Source: Sipunculus nudus (taxonomy: Eukaryota; Annelida; Sipuncula; Golfingiida; Sipunculidae). From it: a stretch of 64,000 bases of DNA. Position 1 is the first letter of the stretch, and each line of letters opens with the position of its first letter. Positions 57,740-64,000 of this stretch are shown here, piece after piece. Below the pieces are notes generated by a model. That model ran no database searches, was not told the origin of the DNA, and was given only the letters and a program-made list of their open reading frames with translations. The translations under genes and the position numbers were made by a program. Location of the stretch: the NCBI GenBank assembly GCA_026874595.1, contig CM049312.1, forward strand, positions 64,076,929-64,140,928, written 5' to 3'.

Positions 57740-60700
57740 GTGGGGTAGTTGGGTGAGGCATGTGTGTGTTTTAGACACTTTTTTTTTTTCATTTCCTAAA
57801 AACCTGTAATTTGGACAGTGGACAGTGAATTCGAATGGAATAGTAAGGATAAGTATTAAAAAGGGCCTGGGGATGGTGTGGAATATGTTAATTGAAGTAA
57901 ATGTTTATGTTTGCTATCTGGATGCATTTCAATTTCTGAACTTGCCAAAAACATGCTGGAAACGCCAACTATTTTTAATGATTAACCGTGTAATATGCTT
58001 TAATCACATAAATATTGCTGCAGGTCCTTTGGTTTGTAATAATCTTAATCATATACAGAAGCTGTATACAAGATCTTTTGTGTTTAAGAAAGCAATCATC
58101 AGCTACATTATATATGCACAAGTAATATGGGTAACGGTGAAGCGGTTCTCCGTGATTTTGTCATTTTTCTTTTACACAGAATAAGATTAACAAGATCACT
58201 CGGAACACCTTTGAATGATTTTTTTTCACAGGATTCCCCGCTAAATAGTGCTATGTAGCTTGCTATTTTTCGTTACCTTTTACTTCTGTGCTATTCTGCC
58301 TTTTTTTTTTAAATTATAAATAATTCTTAATTTGTCTAATAAGAGTACCATCTGGTAATAATCAATGTTTTGCAGCAAAGATATTAAAATGACTTTTACC
58401 ATCGTAGCAGAGCAAAACACTTAAAAGAGAAGGAGTTGGTCTGCGATTGATTTGAGAGGTATTAATCAAAGAGGTGAATCCGGCCGCTCGATAAAAATAG
58501 AGTTAGGAAATGGAAGTTAAAAGTTTATGTGCATTTTTATGGTTAACACTCTATAGTATATGTGTATCCACAAGGTACACGCACACACATACACATTTGA
58601 CTGTGGTTTTTTTTTCAAGTATGACTGAAATACTTTTCACAGAAATTGTCAGTATAGATTTTGACGACTATTTCCATAATATTCCAAGTCTCTCCCGTGC
58701 AATTCAGTACAAGCATATATGTTCATATATGTTCATTACTGTTAACATTGCCTTAGGATCATAGTGTATTAAGCTATGACGACCGGCTCAGAAAGTATTA
58801 ACATCATTATTTGTCCTAGATGGCATTGAAATAGGTGAAATATCCGTAAAATCCCAGATTGACCAGGGAAATTTCAGATCACAGCCCAGAGCTCACAACA
58901 GGCCAAATTTAAAGCTATGGACAGCCGAACAAACAAAGTTGCCTGGATAGACGTCCGGGCCCTCAACAAATAAGATTTTAAGCTGACATTAAAGAACATT
59001 TTATCCTTCATCATTATTAATTAATTTTATATTCTATCAAACTATAGTTCGCACAGGAAGATGTGTACACCCTCCCTGGCCACCCTGGGCTTTCAATCAT
59101 TTGTCCCGTTTCCAGTAGCACTGATTAAGTTACGGGAAAGCCTACACCTTGCAGACAGAAGCAGATAGAATATAATGTTGCCTTTCAGGCTGTTTTATGG
59201 GGGTCTTCCCGGACAATTGGGTGTGTCAGCTGATCATATGGGACCAGCTTTTCCGGAGACCGACGCTGATCTAATCAGGGAACAATATGTACATCAGTGA
59301 TTAAATTATCATCCACGTCGTCTGCTCATCACCCAGGCACAATGAACTGAGAAATTTAATCCTGATCAAACATCGGGTTCCTGATGGGACATGTTACATG
59401 TTTTTAACGGACGCCTACGTAAAACAAGCTTCCCTATACCAGTACCCAAAGAAGTAGGATCATTTTACAAAATGGCGTCATGGCGGAGTAAAGGTAAACC
59501 AGAGAAAATGAGCCTGGGCTTGAACGTCGTCTGTGCCAACCAACTTTTGACAAACTAGTGTATGAATTTTTCAAACATGCCTATGCCCATGTAACACTGG
59601 TTCGTCGGTACGTTTGTACACAGGTCCACTTTGTAAGATCCGAGAGTTGAACAGAATGGCCGTGGCAACCCCACTCAGTAAAGGCAATGATAATTGGGCT
59701 GGTAAACCTACTTGAGTCGTGATATAAGCAATATCGAGGAATGCATCGCAGTGGTCTTCTATCATGTTGCATTCATATTGTGGTAAACAGTCCATAATTT
59801 TAATATTATGCAAAGAATGATGAATTAACATATGAGAATACACGTGAATTCACAACCCAAACTGTAACCCCGTCTCTATTGTAACGAGTCATTTCCTGTA
59901 TTGCGTACTGGCTGCGTCCAGTAACCCATGTGAGCCATGCCTGTATTCATACGGTCAGTAATTCAACTAACATGCGTAGGGTTTACTAATATGCTGAGTT
60001 AAAACGGAACTTTTCTCGCTCATGTTTGGTGTTGTTAGAAAGTACACTAAAATGCTAACGATTAGTCTGGTTTATGTCAATAAACAGAGTTCCTGTGATA
60101 ATGCGGCGTTGTCAAAAATGACGAAAATATTTGGATCCTCATGGGGCCTTACAATGCGTTCCTCAGACCTAGATGTAAGGGCACTCTGACAGGCAGTAAT
60201 GTGGTCATAATGTCAGAGGGCCGATTTTGCGCTATGAACAGACCAGCTTAATCCAGGCTGTTTTATAGAAGTTTATTCATACATTCATGTGAACTTCGAT
60301 GCAGTATTTACAGTCTAGTTATCTCTGCAAGAGAAAAACATGAAATAAAAGAAGACCTTCTGTATATATGGAGAGTCAGCGCTTGTCTCATTCTGAAGAC
60401 CAACAATTCAACACGACATATATGAAGATACAGCAATATTCACCCACAAAGGTGTAGCATTAAATATTTTATCCACTGTTTTCCATTTTTTGAAATACCT
60501 TCATTCATTCCTACAGTTATTTACAGTTATTCCTTCGGTAAAATTACTACGTTATAAATAAATTTAAAGACCAAACAGAAAGATTTCATTGTATAATATA
60601 ATTTCTAAGATCGGTAAAGAGTACTTCTTGAATACTAAATTGTCCTTTCGTTGTTACGTTATGACTTCGAAAAATATTGTTAAATGTCTTTCCTTAGCAT

Positions 60701-60949
60701 AGGAAAACAACATTACACGTACGGTCTACGTGAAAAGTCAGCGTTGGTCGATCTGAATCTCCTAGATAATTCGTCCTGACAATTCCCAGAGACCACCATT
60801 TTCCGCTTTATTGCACCTATAGTTCATGATATCAAAAATCGGTCCTGATGGGTGAAACTGGTTTGCAACTAATTATGACCAGCAGAATGGCCAGTGTATA
60901 TACTTTGATATTAACAGGACCTTATAGATGAGTGATAATATAGGATACT
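57738..60949. other. No supported gene
   Basis: The plus frame at 57,825-58,184 (119 codons) is AT-rich with no domain. The minus frame at 59,571-59,843 (90 codons) has a hydrophobic stretch (GLPAQLSLPLLSGVATAILF) but no splice context that I trust. A short CA-rich stretch lies at 58,579-58,597. No RNA gene or repeat is recognised. Confidence 0.4.
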
Positions 60950-61180
60950 AGAAAGATGCATTCGCAGGAATACAGGCCCAAACAATGTGGGCGGTCCTTA
61001 ATGTTGGGCCCTGTTTTCATTCACTTATTGACCCGAAGTTCCCTAACAAGTGTTTGGATTCATTTATTCTGCCCGTATTCCCGTGTTCAATCGTGCATAT
61101 ATTTTTGCACATTTGTAAATATTCCCGGAAGCCCTTCCTTAATCATTCCTGGATCCGGATCATGATAATTACGATACGGT
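60950..61180 (+). repeat. Dispersed repeat family D, copy 3
   Basis: Shared blocks with copies 1 and 2: GATGCATTCGCAGGAATAC, AATGTTGGGCCCTGT, then ATTCCTGGATCCGGATCATGA. The 3' A/C-rich tail present in copies 1 and 2 is missing or diverged. The overlapping frames (60,956-61,203) are not conserved in the other copies. Confidence 0.5.
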
Positions 61181-61972
61181 ACACAGTTACGCAAATTACT
61201 TGAAATTAGTCTTTTTGTAGGCTTCAGCATATACCTCCATCAACACATGATCGTTATACAGACCGTATCCAAACAGTTACTGGCCTTAGTACTCTGCAGT
61301 AATGTCAACTAACGGACAGTGTCTCTTGATTTGGGTTGATGTCCCCCGCTTGGATCTTCCCCTGTGGTCTGGACGTCTTCGCAAGATCCCGGTGGTCATT
61401 GTTTACCCAAGCAACCAAACATTGCAAAACTATTTGTGCTGGACAATGGACACCACATTAAAAGACAAAACGCGCACAGCAGCACTGAACTGGCCCAGGG
61501 ACTTTAACCGCCTTTTAAAAAAGGGCCAACACGCGAATTCTGCCAAGGAATGTTTTATTTTCGACCCAGGGTCCTGGTTGGCTGTCGTTCGGTCCTCCCG
61601 ACAGCAAAAATGTGGTCTTAATAATATGGCCCGAGTATTGAATCCGGTTTTCATTTTCTAAGATGGGTCTAAATTAACTGAGTGGACCCTATTATATTAG
61701 TAGTAATCAACATAAGCCATGCCTGATGATATGACATCGGCATGCCTCTTACTTCTCCATTACATGAATCCTAAACACCATTACATCCGTCCGTATACAC
61801 CCACAACCTCGTCCATGTAGACCGGATTCTATACTTGTTCCAATAATATTATCCGTCGACGGACTTGCCTTGAACTGAACTTTTGTGAGCCACTGTGAAC
61901 TTTTATTAAGGACTTTCGTTGAACTGGGATTAACCATGATTCAACTGGACTTCAGTTAAGTATTTTTTTTTA
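61181..61972. other. No supported gene
   Basis: A plus-strand frame of 119 codons (61,302-61,661) with a minus-strand shadow is the longest here. It has no domain I recognise, no acceptor or donor of note, and I do not call it a gene. Confidence 0.4.
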
Positions 61973-62957
61973 TGTTACAGGGCACACCACACTTTGTTTA
62001 GCTTTCATTGTTTTAGTCCTGTAATTATGTTTGTTATTGTAAACATTGCATATACTACCAAGAGTAGTAATAGAGCACCTTGTAATGTACTTAAGGCCAG
62101 TCTATTACTACAATTCTCACTCTCTGTATTTCATTATTATTATATATTATGTAAGTTACAGGGTTTAAGTTAATTGGGACTTTGTGTATTCAATTGTCAG
62201 AGCTGAGTTGCCAGGTATTTACATAATGACTGTAATTGCTTAGCCTTGATTACATGGCAACTCTATTCAGTATAATTGCGCTTTCATTGCACACCTTTCT
62301 TTAATTGCATCTGTGGTGACACGTCAGGGAAATCTCTGATTGGTTTACTAATAGTGTGTGAATCATGCTGGCAGAGAAGCGATATGTGCAGGGTCAGTTA
62401 CAAACTGGGGGCCAAGCCCTAAACAGGGGCTCGGCATACCCTCTCCTTTATAGTTAAAATAAAGAATCTTTTACATCAACTCAGAGACTTGTAAGTTTGT
62501 CACCCATGCATCTTGGAACAGGTTATAATCTCTACAACCTGTATAGCACCAATAAGGCCAACAAAATAAAAAGGTATGGTTCTCAGGCACCCTTCTTTCA
62601 GAAATCACTGCAGACGGGCGGTATTTTATTTTTGACCTTTTCTGTATGTTTCAATAAAAATGTCATATGACCATGGAAAACATGAAAATAACAGGGTATT
62701 TTTTGCTAAACAGGTAAAAACACTACATAACAAAGTAAATTGTATCAAAATTGCATTATTTTATCTTCTTGAAAGATGAAAATCAAAATTGAAATGTTTG
62801 ATGCGGGGAGTAAAAATTGACGCGGCCGGTGCCTGAGATCCATACCTTTTATTTTTTTTTTTTTTTGCCCTATCGTCTTCGTTTTTACCTGTGAGGGTCG
62901 TGTCTGAACTTTTGTCTTGCTGTCCGTCAAGTCAGAATTGCAGTGGGGACCGTAACA
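61973..62957 (+). mobile_element. 5' LTR of a second gypsy-like retrotransposon (family L2)
   Basis: The segment begins TGTTACAGGGCACACC and ends GGGACCGTAACA, 985 bp, followed after three bases by a primer-binding-site-like TGGCGACCGCGAGGA and a decayed gag. The first nine bases and the last seven match those of family L1, but the body does not. Possible polyadenylation signals (AATAAA) lie at 62,458-62,463 and about 62,566. The 3' LTR would lie beyond the window, so the LTR call rests on its termini and on what follows. Confidence 0.7.
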
Positions 62958-62960
62958 TAA

Positions 62961-62975
62961 TGGCGACCGCGAGGA
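62961..62975 (+). promoter_or_regulatory. Primer-binding site of the L2 element
   Basis: TGGCGACCGCGAGGA starts three bases after the LTR end; TGG pairs with the CCA end of a tRNA. The tRNA whose 3' end is TCCTCGCGGTCG-CCA is not identified. It differs from the L1 site, so the two families probably used different primers. Confidence 0.6.
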
Positions 62976-63099
62976 GACCCACTAAATTTGAAAGTTTTGG
63001 TTATATTTTTGGTATAAAATGCCACAGTGGTCTCTGTTATTACTCGTGCTAATTTGAACAGTATATTTAAGAAACATTTTTTTTTCAGACACGTATACT

Positions 63100-64000
63100 T
63101 ATTTGTAAAAAGGATTCAAAATTCAAACCAGATGGAATTATCCCACAAGTTAAAGGGATTTAGTTTACTGTACAAGTTAAGGAAAGATGACCTTAAAATG
63201 TTGCTATTCATTTAAATATTTGTATTATGAATGTTAACACGATAGAAGATTTAAGATTATACTTAAAGAAACGTATGGTGAATAAGAGAAAGTAGGAGAT
63301 CGTAAAGATGAATTTGAAATTGAGGAAAACCTAGGGAAATTCTCGGTGCAACAGCACTTGACCCTTTGGAATTAGTTAAGAAAGTAACTCAAATTGAATT
63401 ATGAAGTATAAAGAGAAATTAAATTGAAAGAATAAGAAACAAATTAAATTAAAAGAACGAGAACTCGAAACACAGTCAAACTCCTAGAGTAAATCACAAC
63501 TCTGAATTCCTGTGTAGAAATTCAGCCAAGGTTCCTCCCTTCAATGAAAATGAAGTGGAGCGTCACTTTAATCACTTTGAGCGTCTGGCCTCTTTATTAG
63601 CCTTAAGAACAATGAACCCTTTTATTACAGTGTGTCCTGGTGGGGCGGGCTGATGATGTTTACATCGCTCTTTCTCTCTCTCTGACGAACAATGTAGGAA
63701 TTACTGTATTGTGAAAGAAGCCATACTGAGGGCTTATGAGTTGGTGCCCGAGGCTTACCGGCAGAAATTTGGACACACCGTTAAGAGGGAGCATCAAACG
63801 CACGTAAAATATGCCAGAGATAAGGAAAATTTTTTTAACAGTGGTGTCGGTCTATGAAGGGTGGCAATGATTTTGAAAAAAAAAACTGAAACAGTTGATT
63901 TTGATTGAGGAATTAAAAAAAAACATATCCTTAATGATATTAGAATGCTTTTGAATAATCATAATATAGAGGATGTGAGTGAGGCTGGTGTTCTAGTGGA
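63100..64000 (+). pseudogene. Decayed gypsy-type gag gene, runs off the window
   Basis: A short N-terminal part (HKLKGFSLLYKLRKDDLK, near 63,150-63,210) is followed by a Lys/Glu-rich stretch with stops (63,380-63,475) and then a capsid-like region from about 63,528. There, NENEVERHFNHFERLASLL in one frame and, after frameshifts, ILRAYELVPEAYRQKFG and YARDKENFF in another are characteristic of Ty3/gypsy gag. At least two frameshifts and several stop codons make it non-functional. Nucleocapsid and pol, if present, lie beyond 64,000. Confidence 0.75.

Noticed and set aside
57825-58184. A 119-codon plus-strand frame
   Set aside because: AT-rich composition, no family resemblance and no splice support.
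59571-59843. Minus-strand frame with a hydrophobic stretch that could be a membrane segment
   Set aside because: No acceptor or donor of quality, no other membrane segments and no family resemblance.
61302-61661. A 119-codon plus-strand frame
   Set aside because: No domain, no splice signals and an equally open minus-strand frame; length alone is not enough in this composition.

Overview
The window looks like intergenic or intronic DNA from an invertebrate animal nuclear genome. It is AT-rich, has no operon-like gene packing and no long open reading frame, and carries about fifteen long (TA)n tracts, tRNA-derived SINE-like repeats and decayed Ty3/gypsy-type LTR retrotransposons. The mix of repeats and the gag style would fit a lophotrochozoan, possibly a mollusc. 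That assignment is inference from general resemblance and rests on no search. I find no complete host gene and can offer only three weak exon candidates.

Layout. 1-10 kb: mostly unique AT-rich DNA with SINE-like copies (3.1, 7.1, 8.1 kb), a degenerate ACTCGG hexamer repeat (5.9 and 6.3 kb), a 252/294-bp tandem duplication (6.4-7.0 kb), and a short element nested in an older repeat (9.07-9.26 kb). 10.7-11.5 kb: a solo LTR on the minus strand, sitting inside a (TA)n tract. 11.6-32.4 kb: gene-poor DNA with (TA)n tracts, two copies of a dispersed ~300-bp repeat (15.8, 19.2 kb), a GC-rich inverted-repeat cluster (21.2 kb), a degenerate minisatellite (27.5 kb) and a third SINE copy (29.5 kb).

32,395-50,992: the main structure is a three-copy direct tandem array with units of 6,050, 6,420 and 6,128 bp. 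Each unit ends in a (TA)n tract and copies 2 and 3 begin at the same base. Parts of the unit also occur alone at 3.4 kb (inverted) and 8.7 kb (direct). The last unit's (TA)n tract is the insertion point of a second copy of the LTR family seen at 10.7 kb, here a 5' LTR, a primer-binding site and a broken gag start that stops at another (TA)n tract (50,993-52,368).

52.4-64 kb: sparse repeats, a tRNA-like SINE head (54.75 kb), a possible Penelope-like terminal segment with a hammerhead-like core (57.3 kb), a third copy of the dispersed repeat (60.95 kb), and a 985-bp 5' LTR of a second, related retrotransposon (61,973-62,957) whose frameshifted gag runs off the right edge.

Taken together, the window is best read as a record of repeat dynamics. 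(TA)n tracts mark the array boundaries, the insertion points of one LTR family and the point where its internal region ends. No new enzymatic or defence system is visible.
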